DNA of 9,897 bases from Coriobacteriia bacterium (GCA_003133285.1 PKWR01000166.1:4517-14413); one strand, 5' to 3'. Positions 1 to 8,448 are shown, counted from the stretch's first letter. Notes: generated by a model not told the origin, from the letters alone. A program made the numbers and translations.

Positions 1-5
1 GCGGC

Positions 6-14
6 TGGTACACT
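6..14 (+). promoter_or_regulatory. Probable extended -10 promoter of lysC-asd
   Basis: The sequence TGGTACACT gives a TGn extension followed by the -10 hexamer TACACT (9-14). The -35 region lies outside the window. The block GGTACACTAYGC recurs almost unchanged before the glycosyltransferase gene (5962-5973), and a related GGTACCAT lies upstream of queT, which supports a shared promoter type. Transcription would begin near base 21, giving a leader of about 64 bases with a small CCCC/GGGG hairpin at 32-43 before the lysC start. Confidence 0.45.
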
Positions 15-84
15 ACGCACACGTCGCGTGACCCCTGACGGGGGCTGCGGCGCACGTCCGCTCCGTCGTCGAGCAAGGGCAGAC

Positions 85-1341
<1,257 letters not shown>

Positions 1342-1346
1342 GCGGG

Positions 1347-2381
1347 ATGGCCTGGAACAAGGCGATGCCCGCCCGTCCCGTCGTCGCCGTCGCGGGCGCG
1401 ACCGGCGCCGTGGGCGTCGAGATGCTGCGCGTGCTGGAACAGCGCAGCTTCCCCGCGTCGGAGGTCCGCGCGCTCGCGTCGTCCCGTTCGGCCGGTCGTA
1501 GCGTCCCGTTCGCCGGCGGCGAGCTCGTCGTCGAGGAGATGACCGAAGCCAGCTTCGAGGGCGTGGACATCGCGCTGTTCTCCGCAGGGGCGGAGATCTC
1601 GAGGCGCTTCCGCGACGCCGTGGAGCGTGCCGGATGCGTGATGATCGACAACTCCTCCGCCTTCCGCATGGAGGAGGGCGTCCCGCTCGTCGTTCCGGAG
1701 GTCAACCCGGGCGACGCGGCGCTGCACTCGGGCTTGATCGCGAACCCGAACTGCTCGACGATCCAGATGGTCGTGGCGCTCAAGCCGCTGCACGATCTGT
1801 CCCCCGTCCGCCGCGTGGTCGTTTCGACCTACCAGGCCGCCTCCGGCGCGGGGCAGGCCGCGATGGACGAGCTCTACGAGCAGAGCGGCGATTTCCTCGC
1901 GGGCCGCGTCTTCGAGCCGCACAACTTCGCGCACCGCATCGCCTTCAACTGCATCCCGCAGATCGACGTCTTCATGGACGACGCCTCCACCAAGGAGGAG
2001 TGGAAGATGGTCGTCGAGACGCGGAAGATCATGCACGCCCCGGAGATCCGCCTCGCCGCCACCTGCGTGCGCGTCCCGGTGCTACGCTGCCACTCCGAGT
2101 CGGTCAACGTCGAGTTCGACGCGCCCGTCAGCGTCGAGGACGCGCGCGCGGCCCTTTCGGCCGCTCCGGGCATCACGATGCTCGACGACCCGGCGGAGCA
2201 GCTCTATCCGATGCCGGCCCTGCTCGAAGGCACCGACGACACCTACGTCGGCCGGCTGCGCCGCGACCCGAGCGTCGAGCACGGGCTCGCGTTCTGGGTG
2301 GTCGCGGACCAGCTCCGCAAGGGTGCGGCCCTCAACGCCGTCCAGATCGCCGAGCTGCTGCTGCCGGAGGCGCCGGCCTAG
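1347..2381 (+). CDS. asd: Aspartate-semialdehyde dehydrogenase
   Basis: Reduces 4-phospho-L-aspartate to L-aspartate 4-semialdehyde with NADPH, the step after aspartokinase. The protein has 344 residues, normal for the family. An N-terminal Rossmann fold carries GATGAVG near residue 15. The catalytic cysteine is Cys136 in NPNCSTIQ, and the substrate-binding Arg247 and acid/base His249 are in RCHSES. FNCIPQID and the C-terminal helix VADQLRKGAALNAVQIAELL are also typical. The ATG at 1347 is favoured because a strong GGGAGGTGA (1333-1341), lying across the lysC stop, sits 5 bases upstream. A second ATG at 1365 would remove six residues and lacks such a site. The 5-base gap after lysC shows translational coupling, the ask-asd order well known in Actinobacteria. 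All active-site residues that I can check are present. Confidence 0.96.
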   Translation: MAWNKAMPARPVVAVAGATGAVGVEMLRVLEQRSFPASEVRALASSRSAGRSVPFAGGELVVEEMTEASFEGVDIALFSAGAEISRRFRDAVERAGCVMIDNSSAFRMEEGVPLVVPEVNPGDAALHSGLIANPNCSTIQMVVALKPLHDLSPVRRVVVSTYQAASGAGQAAMDELYEQSGDFLAGRVFEPHNFAHRIAFNCIPQIDVFMDDASTKEEWKMVVETRKIMHAPEIRLAATCVRVPVLRCHSESVNVEFDAPVSVEDARAALSAAPGITMLDDPAEQLYPMPALLEGTDDTYVGRLRRDPSVEHGLAFWVVADQLRKGAALNAVQIAELLLPEAPA

Positions 2382-2398
2382 CCCCTTCGAAGTTCGGG

Positions 2399-2404
2399 TA
2401 CCAT
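2399..2404 (+). promoter_or_regulatory. Possible -10 element of the queT operon
   Basis: GGGTACCATCTC contains TACCAT at 2399-2404, resembling the GGTACACT elements before lysC and before the glycosyltransferase. No clear -35 is visible because the upstream bases are the end of asd. It sits about 100 bases before queT, leaving room for a structured leader. Read-through from asd is also possible. Confidence 0.3.
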
Positions 2405-2425
2405 CTCATCGGCGCGTGGGGGCGT

Positions 2426-2470
2426 GCCGGTGCTCTCCGCGCGCGGTTTCGCGCTGCGCGCGCACCCGGC
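2426..2470 (+). promoter_or_regulatory. GC-rich hairpin in the queT leader
   Basis: GCCGGTGC (2426-2433) can pair with GCACCCGGC (2462-2470) with one bulged base. Inside it CGCGCG (2438-2443) can pair with a second CGCGCG around 2456-2462, enclosing a loop of about 13 bases; the two stems compete for one base at the edge. The structure lies between the candidate promoter and the queT ribosome site (AGGAG, 2488-2492). It could be a terminator-like or regulatory fold, but there is no T run. I could not match it to the preQ1-I consensus, and hairpins of this kind are easily formed by chance in GC-rich DNA. Confidence 0.25.
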
Positions 2471-2501
2471 GTATCCGCACACCAGCTAGGAGAACCCACA
2501 C

Positions 2502-3095
2502 GTGAGAGCACGCAATGTCGCACAGGCCGGTGTCATCGCAGCCGTTTACGCGGCGCTGACCTTCCTCGTCATCCAGTTCATGTCGGTGTTCAGCTTCGGG
2601 ATCGTCCAGTTCCGCTTGAGTGAGGCGCTCACGGTCGTCGCGTGCCTGACTCCCGCGGCGATCCCCGGGCTCTTCATCGGGTCCGCATTGGCGAACCTGT
2701 CGAGCGTCGCCGCGTTCGGCGCGGTCGGCCTGCTCGACGTCGTATTCGGCTCGGTCGGCTCGCTGCTCGGGGCCGCGTGGGCGTGGCACTTCCGCAAACG
2801 CACGGGACTGGCCCTTCTGGGCCCCGTCATCTTCAACGCGCTGATCGTCCCGGCCTACCTGCCCCTCATGCTCGGCGCGAGCGGGCTCACGACGATCCCG
2901 GCACTCGGCATCACCGGGTCGAGCCCGTGGATCGTCCTGTACCTTGCGGGCGTGGCGGGCGTCGGAGTCGGCCAGGCGGTCGTCGTCTACGGACTCGGCT
3001 GGCCGCTGCTCACGGTGCTGAAGCGCATGCGGCTCCCGGGACTGTCCGACGAGTCGTACGACCCCGGCGACAGCGGGGGTGCCCCGAAGCCATGA
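2502..3095 (+). CDS. queT: QueT family queuosine-precursor transporter (ECF S component)
   Basis: A 197-residue, very hydrophobic membrane protein of the QueT (DUF988) family. It is the substrate-binding component of an energy-coupling-factor importer predicted to bring in queuosine precursors such as preQ0/preQ1; the shared ATPase and T subunits are not in this window. Recognisable blocks are the N-terminal membrane helix (about 9-27), FGIVQFRLSEALTVV (32-46), IPGLFIGSALANL (54-66), GLLDVVFGS (76-84) and the GPVIFNALIVPAYLP helix (107-121), followed by one more long helix (about 142-172) and a polar tail. The start is the GTG at 2502, with AGGAG 9 bases upstream. Its stop overlaps the start of the next gene by ATGA, so both are probably co-translated. 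The function is established only for the family. Confidence 0.85.
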   Translation: MRARNVAQAGVIAAVYAALTFLVIQFMSVFSFGIVQFRLSEALTVVACLTPAAIPGLFIGSALANLSSVAAFGAVGLLDVVFGSVGSLLGAAWAWHFRKRTGLALLGPVIFNALIVPAYLPLMLGASGLTTIPALGITGSSPWIVLYLAGVAGVGVGQAVVVYGLGWPLLTVLKRMRLPGLSDESYDPGDSGGAPKP

Positions 3096-4870
3096 GCGCT
3101 CGGGCGCCACTGATCCGCGTCGACCCGCACGCGTGCCGGGGCTGCTGGCGCTGCGTGCACCTGTGTCCGACGCGCGCGATCAGGACGACCCATGGGTTTG
3201 CCGAGGTCATCGCTGAGAAGTGCATCGGGTGCGGTCTGTGCGTGCCGGGGTGCCGCAACGGCGCGTTCGTCGTGCGCAACGACGGCGCGACGGTCGACTC
3301 CCTTCTCGCGAGCGACCGCCCCGTCGTCGCGCTGCTCGCCACCGAGTTCGTGGCCGCCCTGCACCCCATGGCGCCCGAGGCGGTCGAGGGAGCGCTGCTG
3401 GAGTCAGGCTTCTACGCCGTCGAGTCGACGCTGCTCGGGGCGGAGGTCGTCGCCATGGAGTACGAGGTGCGGCACGCGGCGAACACCGGCGTCCCCGTCA
3501 TCCGCTCCACGTGCCCCGTGGTCAACGAGTGGGTGCGCCGCCGCTATCCTTCGCTCGTGGGCGCGCTCGCCCCGATCGTGCCGCCCTACATCGCGCAGGC
3601 CGCGATCATCAAGGCGCTGTACCCTCCCGGTACCGCCGTCGTCTATGTCTCACCGTGCTACGCGCGCAAGGACGAGGCGCTCTCTCCTGAGTTCGCGGGG
3701 GTCGTGGACGTCGCCATCGGGTTCGACGAGTTGAAGCGCGCGATCGGGAGGATGGACCGAGCGGCCCACCCCTGCGTTGCCCGCAGCCCGCATCGGGAGC
3801 GACGCCCCGAGCCCCTGCAGGAGGTCTCGCTCACGGACGGCTACCCGCGGTCGACGCTCGTCGCGCACCCGCTGCTCGACCCGGCGGTGAAGGTGGTCCG
3901 CGGGCTTGCGGAACTCGACGCGTTGCTCACCGCGATAGTCGCGGGCGAGGCGGCGCCCGCGATCATCGACGCGCTCAACTGCGAAGGGTGCATCGACGGC
4001 CCGACGGTCGACCCGGGCATGTCGCTCTTCGCCAAGCGCAACCTGGAGGCCGCGGACAGCCACCGGCGCGCGCGAACGGCCGTCTCCAGTCGCGCGATCG
4101 CCCGGAGCCTGCCTCCGATCGAGTTGCGCCGGTCATTCGAGCCCGCTCCCGTCGACGTGCACGAGCCCCCCGAGGCCACGCTGCGCGAGATCCTGCACGA
4201 GGCCGGCTTCGTTACCGATGCCGACCTGCTCGATTGCCGCGCCTGCGGCTATGAGACCTGCTTCGAGCAGGCCGCGGCTGTCTTCCGCGGCGACTCGACC
4301 TGGGAGGTCTGCTTCCCGCTGCAGCGCCGAAAGCTGACGGAGGAAGTGGCGCAGCTGCAGGAGTCGGCGACGCTCGACGCGCTGACGGGCCTGTGGAACC
4401 GCCGCATGCTCTCGGACCGGCTTCGGGACGAGTGCGCGCGGCACGACCGCTACGGTGGCCCCCTGTGCCTGCTGATGCTCGACCTCGACGGGTTCAAGTC
4501 CGTCAACGACGACCACGGGCACCTGTGCGGCGACGCCGTGCTCGCGGCGGTGGCCGACCTTCTGCGCCTCACGCTGCGCGCCACGGACCTTCCGTGCCGC
4601 TACGGGGGCGACGAGTTCGCGATCATCCTGCCCGCGACCGCCAAGACGGACGCGTTCGCGGTCGCCGAGAAGGTGCGCGGCGAGGTCGCGCACCTTCTCG
4701 TCGACGCGCAGCGCGGCGGCTGTGCGCGGGAGATCGCGGTCCGCGCCTCCATCGGGGTGGCGGCGGCCGGGGTCGGGACGCAGCCGCTCGAACTGCTCGA
4801 GGCGGCCGACCGCGCCCTGTACCAAGCGAAGGCGATGGGCCGCAACCAAGTGCGATTGGCGCCCGGCTAG
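3092..4870 (+). CDS. HydS-like [FeFe]-hydrogenase sensor fused to a GGDEF diguanylate cyclase
   Basis: A soluble 592-residue fusion without membrane segments. Residues 15-54 hold two [4Fe-4S] ferredoxin motifs (C15/C18/C21/C25 and C44/C47/C50/C54). Residues of about 75-320 resemble the large-subunit domain of [FeFe]-hydrogenases, with Cys141 in STCPVVNEW, Cys189 in SPCYARKDE and Cys297/Cys300 in NCEGCIDGP at the places of the three H-cluster motifs. Next is an FeS domain with C382-X2-C385-X4-C390-X16-C407, then a short coiled helix and a GGDEF domain (428-590). That domain has DALTGLWNRR, the metal site DLDGFKSVND, an intact GGDEF at 505-509 and an inhibitory I-site RATD at 496-499. Known family: group C sensory hydrogenases (HydS) join such domains to signalling outputs. 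Inference: it senses hydrogen or redox state and makes cyclic di-GMP. I see no PAS domain. The ATG overlaps the queT stop. A plain iron-sulfur redox sensor is the main alternative. Confidence 0.88.
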   Translation: MSARAPLIRVDPHACRGCWRCVHLCPTRAIRTTHGFAEVIAEKCIGCGLCVPGCRNGAFVVRNDGATVDSLLASDRPVVALLATEFVAALHPMAPEAVEGALLESGFYAVESTLLGAEVVAMEYEVRHAANTGVPVIRSTCPVVNEWVRRRYPSLVGALAPIVPPYIAQAAIIKALYPPGTAVVYVSPCYARKDEALSPEFAGVVDVAIGFDELKRAIGRMDRAAHPCVARSPHRERRPEPLQEVSLTDGYPRSTLVAHPLLDPAVKVVRGLAELDALLTAIVAGEAAPAIIDALNCEGCIDGPTVDPGMSLFAKRNLEAADSHRRARTAVSSRAIARSLPPIELRRSFEPAPVDVHEPPEATLREILHEAGFVTDADLLDCRACGYETCFEQAAAVFRGDSTWEVCFPLQRRKLTEEVAQLQESATLDALTGLWNRRMLSDRLRDECARHDRYGGPLCLLMLDLDGFKSVNDDHGHLCGDAVLAAVADLLRLTLRATDLPCRYGGDEFAIILPATAKTDAFAVAEKVRGEVAHLLVDAQRGGCAREIAVRASIGVAAAGVGTQPLELLEAADRALYQAKAMGRNQVRLAPG

Positions 4871-4884
4871 GGGAGGTGGTCGTC

Positions 4885-5898
4885 GTGGAGTCCCATACGG
4901 CAGACCTGTGGAAGCCCGAGGGCGATGCGATCCGCTGCGGGTTGTGCCCGCACGCGTGCAGGATCCGTCCCGGCGCCTCGGGGGTGTGCGGAGTGCGCCG
5001 CAACGTCGACGGCACACTCATCGCGCTCACGTACGGGCGCGTCTCGTCGGTCGCTGTCGACCCGATCGAGAAGAAGCCCGTCTTCAACTACCGCCCGGGC
5101 ACGCTCGCGCTATCGATCGGCTCCGTGGGCTGCACCATGAAGTGCGGCCACTGCCAGAACTGGCAGATCAGTCGCGCGCACGTCGAGGACGGTGCCCTGA
5201 GTGACCTCGCGCCCGCGGACGTCGTCACGCTTGCTCGCGACCATGGGTGCGCCGGCGTCGCGTTCACCTACAACGAGCCCGTGATCCAGGCGGAGTACGT
5301 GCGCGACTGCGGCGGGCTCGCCCACGAGGCGGGGCTGTACACGGTCATGGTCACCAACGGCTACATCACGCTCGAGGGACTCGACTACCTGGCCGACTCC
5401 GTGGACGTGTGGCGGGTCGACGTGAAGGGCATGACCGACGAGGCCTACCGGACGCTGTGCCGGGTGCCGTCGGTCGCGCCCGTGCTGCGGGCGGCCGAGC
5501 GGGCGAAGCACGTGCATGGGATGCACGTGGAGGTGGTCACCAACGTCGTCCCCGGCATCAACGACGACGAGGGTCAGCTGCGCGACCTGGCCGAGTGGGT
5601 GGCCGGCAACCTCGGTCTGGACACTCCGTGGCACATCACACGGTTCTTCCCGTACCTCGAGTTCGCGGACAAGGAGCCCACGCCGTTGGCGACCCTGCGC
5701 CGCGCGCGCGATATCGGCGTCGAGGCCGGGCTGCACTACGTCTACCTCGGCAACGTGTCGGAGCCCGGGTCCGAGGACACCACCTGCCCCGGCTGCGGGG
5801 CCCTGCTGGTGAGGCGCGACGGGTACGCCGTTGTGGAGCAGACGGCGGTGGATGGATCGTGCGCGCGCTGCGGCCGTCCCTCGGACGTGGTCGTCTAG
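4885..5898 (+). CDS. amrS: AmmeMemoRadiSam system radical SAM enzyme
   Basis: A 337-residue radical SAM protein of the AmrS group, distantly related to pyruvate formate-lyase activating enzymes. The SAM-binding cluster motif is C83-X3-C87-X2-C90 in CTMKCGHCQNWQ. The N-terminus carries the family's extra cysteines C18, C21, C25 and C35 in CGLCPHAC and GVCGVRRN. FTYNEPV, VTNGYI, DVWRVDVKGM, and VVTNVVPGIND form the barrel motifs, and HITRFFPYLEF is typical of the group. A C-terminal zinc-ribbon-like pair of cysteine knuckles (CPGC, CARC) closes the protein. The family usually occurs with Memo and AMMECR1 partners; neither is visible here, and the reaction is not experimentally established to my knowledge. 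I chose the GTG at 4885, 8 bases after GGGGAGG (4870-4876); a second in-frame GTG at 4876 overlaps that site. It lies 14 bases after the GGDEF fusion, in the same operon. Confidence 0.88.
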   Translation: MESHTADLWKPEGDAIRCGLCPHACRIRPGASGVCGVRRNVDGTLIALTYGRVSSVAVDPIEKKPVFNYRPGTLALSIGSVGCTMKCGHCQNWQISRAHVEDGALSDLAPADVVTLARDHGCAGVAFTYNEPVIQAEYVRDCGGLAHEAGLYTVMVTNGYITLEGLDYLADSVDVWRVDVKGMTDEAYRTLCRVPSVAPVLRAAERAKHVHGMHVEVVTNVVPGINDDEGQLRDLAEWVAGNLGLDTPWHITRFFPYLEFADKEPTPLATLRRARDIGVEAGLHYVYLGNVSEPGSEDTTCPGCGALLVRRDGYAVVEQTAVDGSCARCGRPSDVVV

Positions 5899-5961
5899 CT
5901 CGAACGCCTCGGAGCGGTCACGCGCGGGGCGGCTGCGCGGGCGGTGTTTCCGCGCCGAAGC

Positions 5962-5969
5962 GGTACACT
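5962..5969 (+). promoter_or_regulatory. Probable promoter of the glycosyltransferase gene
   Basis: GGTACACT with the -10 hexamer TACACT at 5964-5969, followed by ATGC, repeats the element found at 8-19 before lysC with one mismatch in twelve bases. No convincing -35 is seen, as at the other copies. It stands in the 153-base gap after amrS, so the glycosyltransferase appears to be transcribed on its own with a leader of about 75 bases. Confidence 0.42.
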
Positions 5970-6051
5970 ATGCGTCGGGTCGCGCGCGCGCGGCCCTGCC
6001 TGACGCCGCGTGAGCCGGTCAGACGGCACCCCACACAACGTGAGAGACACG

Positions 6052-7200
6052 ATGACAACCAGCATCGTCATCCCGACCTTCTGGACCCGCCGCGGCGGCA
6101 GGTCGAGCGATCGTCTCGCCAACGTCTACGACCACCCCACGCCGATCGACGGCGAGAGCCCGCTTCCGGCGTGCCTGCGCTCCCTCGAGGGCGTGCGCGA
6201 CGTCGGCAAGATCGTCGTGCTCGTCGCGGCGACCGACTCGTCGATCGTGCACGAGGCCGAGGACCGCGTCCGCGGCATGATGGACGAGTTCCCCAGGCTG
6301 GACACCATGGTGTTCGGCCCGGCGGCACTCGGATCGCTGCACCGAAGGCTCGAACAGCTCGAGTTCTCCGACATGGTGTCCGGCGTGAGCCTGACGGGCT
6401 ACGGCGCCGTCCGCAACACCGGGCTCATCGTCTCCGCCACGCTGGGCGCGGACGTGTGCGTGTTCATCGACGACGACGAGGTCATCACCGACCCGGACTT
6501 CCTGCACACGGGCGTCGAGGGCCTCGGCATGAAGACCCCCGAGGGCAAGGTCCTGTTCGCGAAGACCGGCTACTACGTGGACGCCATGGGCGGCCACCAC
6601 CTCAAGGACGAAGCTCACTGGTCCGACGCCTTCTGGCGCCAGACCGACTACTACAACCAGGCCATGGGGGCGGTCGACGCGCCTCCGCGGGTGAAGCCCT
6701 CGAACCTCGCGTTCGGTGGCTGCATGGCGCTGCACCGGGACATGTACGCCAACGTCTCGTTCGACCCGTGGGTGCTGCGCGGCGAGGACATCGACTACGT
6801 GATCAACGCGCGCATGCACGGCGGCGACATGTTCCTCGACGGCGATTGGCAGATCGTGCACCGGCCGCCCGAGCCCGTCAGCCCGGCGCTGGGGTTCCGC
6901 CAGGACGTGTACCGCTTCATCTACGAGCACCGGAAGCTGGAGTTCGCGAAGTCGCAGATCGACCTTCGACGCGTGACCGCGGCGTCGCTGCGCCCCTACC
7001 CGGGCGACTTCGTCGGCGGCTCGGTATCGTGGCGCGCCTTCGCGACGGCGATCCTGCGCGCGCTGGCGGGCAGAGAGCCCGGCGCCAACCTGAAGATCGC
7101 GCGGGCTGTCTTCGGCGACGCCGCCCGGCTCCAGATCGCTGACCACCACGCCGGTCATCCCCCTGGAGCGCATCTCGGCGCCCAGTTCCTCGACCGATAA
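6052..7200 (+). CDS. GT-A glycosyltransferase (family 2 like), 3' end lost at the junction
   Basis: The N-terminus reads TSIVIPTFWTR, the first beta strand of a GT-A nucleotide-sugar fold. YGAVRNTGL is followed by FIDDDEVI, whose D140-D142 form the metal-binding DxD-type motif. FGGCMALHRDMY and RGEDIDY (243-249) match the acceptor and catalytic-acid region of GT2-like enzymes. It therefore probably moves a sugar from an NDP donor onto an unknown acceptor in the cytoplasm; I cannot assign substrate or a narrower family. The ATG at 6052 follows a weak GAGAG (6042-6046); GTG codons at 6040 and 6010 are in frame but fit the family start less well. The reading frame runs to 7200, but only about the first 351-360 residues belong to the gene. 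The last 22 or more are the complement of a DegP gene read in the wrong sense, so the natural C-terminus is missing. Confidence 0.75.
   Translation: MTTSIVIPTFWTRRGGRSSDRLANVYDHPTPIDGESPLPACLRSLEGVRDVGKIVVLVAATDSSIVHEAEDRVRGMMDEFPRLDTMVFGPAALGSLHRRLEQLEFSDMVSGVSLTGYGAVRNTGLIVSATLGADVCVFIDDDEVITDPDFLHTGVEGLGMKTPEGKVLFAKTGYYVDAMGGHHLKDEAHWSDAFWRQTDYYNQAMGAVDAPPRVKPSNLAFGGCMALHRDMYANVSFDPWVLRGEDIDYVINARMHGGDMFLDGDWQIVHRPPEPVSPALGFRQDVYRFIYEHRKLEFAKSQIDLRRVTAASLRPYPGDFVGGSVSWRAFATAILRALAGREPGANLKIARAVFGDAARLQIADHHAGHPPGAHLGAQFLDR
7105..7131. other. Chimeric junction between two genomes
   Basis: Read on the plus strand these 27 bases give glycosyltransferase codons (AVFGDAARL); on the minus strand they give DegP PDZ codons (EPGGVAEDS). 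To the left, the minus frame turns into non-PDZ, arginine-rich sequence; to the right, the plus frame turns into antisense DegP. Both genes are therefore cut at the same place, and base composition and promoter style change across it. No terminal inverted repeat, transposase, integrase or tRNA is present. A short sequence shared by chance between two genomes is the signature of a false assembly overlap. A real recombination event is the alternative. Confidence 0.8.
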
Positions 7201-8376
7201 TCCGAGCGTTCCCGCCTCGCGTTCGGTGGGGTTCTGGGTCTGGGCCGGAGCGCTTTCGGCGGGCGTGGTGGTCACGAAGACCTTGAGCGGTTTGCCGTTT
7301 CGGTACAATTCCAGCTCGACCCGTTTGCCGACCGGGGTCTCTCCCACCAGCCGCTGCAACTGGCGTACGTCCTTCACCGTGTTGCCGTCGAAGGCGGTGA
7401 TGACGTCGCCCTGCAGTATACCCGCTTTGGCCGCGGGGCCGCCGGCCACCACCTCATTTACCAGGGCGCCGTAGGTCTTGGGAAGGCCAAAGGAGCGCGC
7501 CATATCCTCGGTCACCGTCTGGATGGAAATGCCTAGCCAGCCGTGGCTCACGCTCCCCTTGTTGATCAGCTGGGTCACCACCTGCTTCGCCATGTTAACC
7601 GGGATGGCGAAGCCTATGCCCTGGCCGGCCGCAACGATGGCGGTGTTGATTCCGATCACCTCTCCATATATGTTGAGCAGCGGCCCGCCGGAATTACCCG
7701 GGTTGATGGAGGCGTCGGTCTGGATGAAATCCTCATAGGTCTCGATCCCCATATTGGACCTGCCGGTAGCCGAGACCACGCCGACCGTCACGGTCCGGTC
7801 CAGGCCGAACGGGTTGCCGATCGCGACAGCCCACTGCCCCACCTGCAACTTACTCGAATCGCCCAAGACCACGGCCGGCAGCGGCTCCTTGGCGTTGATC
7901 TTGATAACGGCGATGTCCGTCTTCGGGTCCGAGCCGATCACCTTGCCGATGTAGACGCTCTCGTTGGATAGCTTCACCTGGATGGTCTCCGCGTCCCGGA
8001 CCACATGATCGTTGGTGACGATGAAGCCGTCTTTGTTGATGATGAAGCCGGAGCCCAGGCTATGCTCCCTTCGGTATTCTGGATGACCGCCTTTTTCGCC
8101 AAAGAAATCCTCGAAGAATGGCGAGGATTCGAAGAAGGGGCGCACCAGCTTCTTCTTGCCGATGGTGGAGATGTTCACGACCGAAGGGGTGACATTCTTT
8201 GCCAGGGTGACGAAACCCTGCTGGGTCGCCAAGATATCCTTGGGGACCTCCTGCACCGGGGCCTCGGCGCTCTCCTTCCGGTTCGACTCGTAGAAGGTGA
8301 CGCCCTGCTTTTTCTTGCAGGCGGACAGGGCGCTGCAGATGATCAGGCAGGCAATGAGAAGTCTGGCGCTTTTCAT
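7105..8376 (-). CDS. degP: Do/HtrA-like periplasmic serine protease, lipoprotein, truncated
   Basis: An envelope quality-control protease of the DegP/HtrA family. The N-terminal signal has the lipobox LSAC with Cys20, followed by lysines rather than aspartate, so the mature protein is predicted to be a lipid-anchored, outer-membrane-directed lipoprotein. The trypsin-like domain has the complete triad His124 (TNDHVV), Asp154 (KTDIAVI) and Ser229 (NPGNSGGPL). PDZ1 lies at about 278-370. PDZ2 begins near 389 and breaks off after GGVAEDS at residue 424, at the junction. Family members run to about 450-480 residues, so roughly the last 40 are missing. An open frame continues to 6019, but that part is antisense to the glycosyltransferase and not genuine. 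The ATG at 8376 is supported by AAAGGAG (8383-8389 on this strand) and by the signal peptide. Sequence style fits Geobacter-type homologues. Confidence 0.9.
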
Positions 8377-8419
8377 GTGATGCTCCTTTGAGCTAGATGC
8401 AATCGAACGCAAAGCATAA

Positions 8420-8448
8420 AGCCTAGCCAAAAAATGGACTGATGTCAA
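8420..8448 (-). promoter_or_regulatory. Sigma-70 type promoter of degP
   Basis: On the minus strand TTGACA (8448-8443) is followed after exactly 17 bases by TAGGCT (8425-8420). The predicted start of transcription lies near 8413, giving a leader of about 37 bases that ends in the AAAGGAG ribosome site of degP. Confidence 0.7.

Noticed and set aside
28..84. Upstream extension of aspartokinase by 19 residues
   Set aside because: The added residues are unconserved, have no ribosome site and lie in the leader next to the promoter.
2382..2501. preQ1 riboswitch before queT
   Set aside because: Expected from the gene but I could not fit the pseudoknot loop and A-rich tail; only a GC hairpin is visible.
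6019..7104. Long minus-strand open frame continuing DegP for about 360 codons
   Set aside because: The sequence becomes arginine-, histidine- and valine-rich, as expected for the antisense of a GC-rich glycosyltransferase, and carries no PDZ features.
7080..7200. Horizontal transfer or insertion element as the cause of the switch
   Set aside because: No inverted repeats, target duplication, transposase, integrase or tRNA at the border, and both flanking genes are cut at one point.
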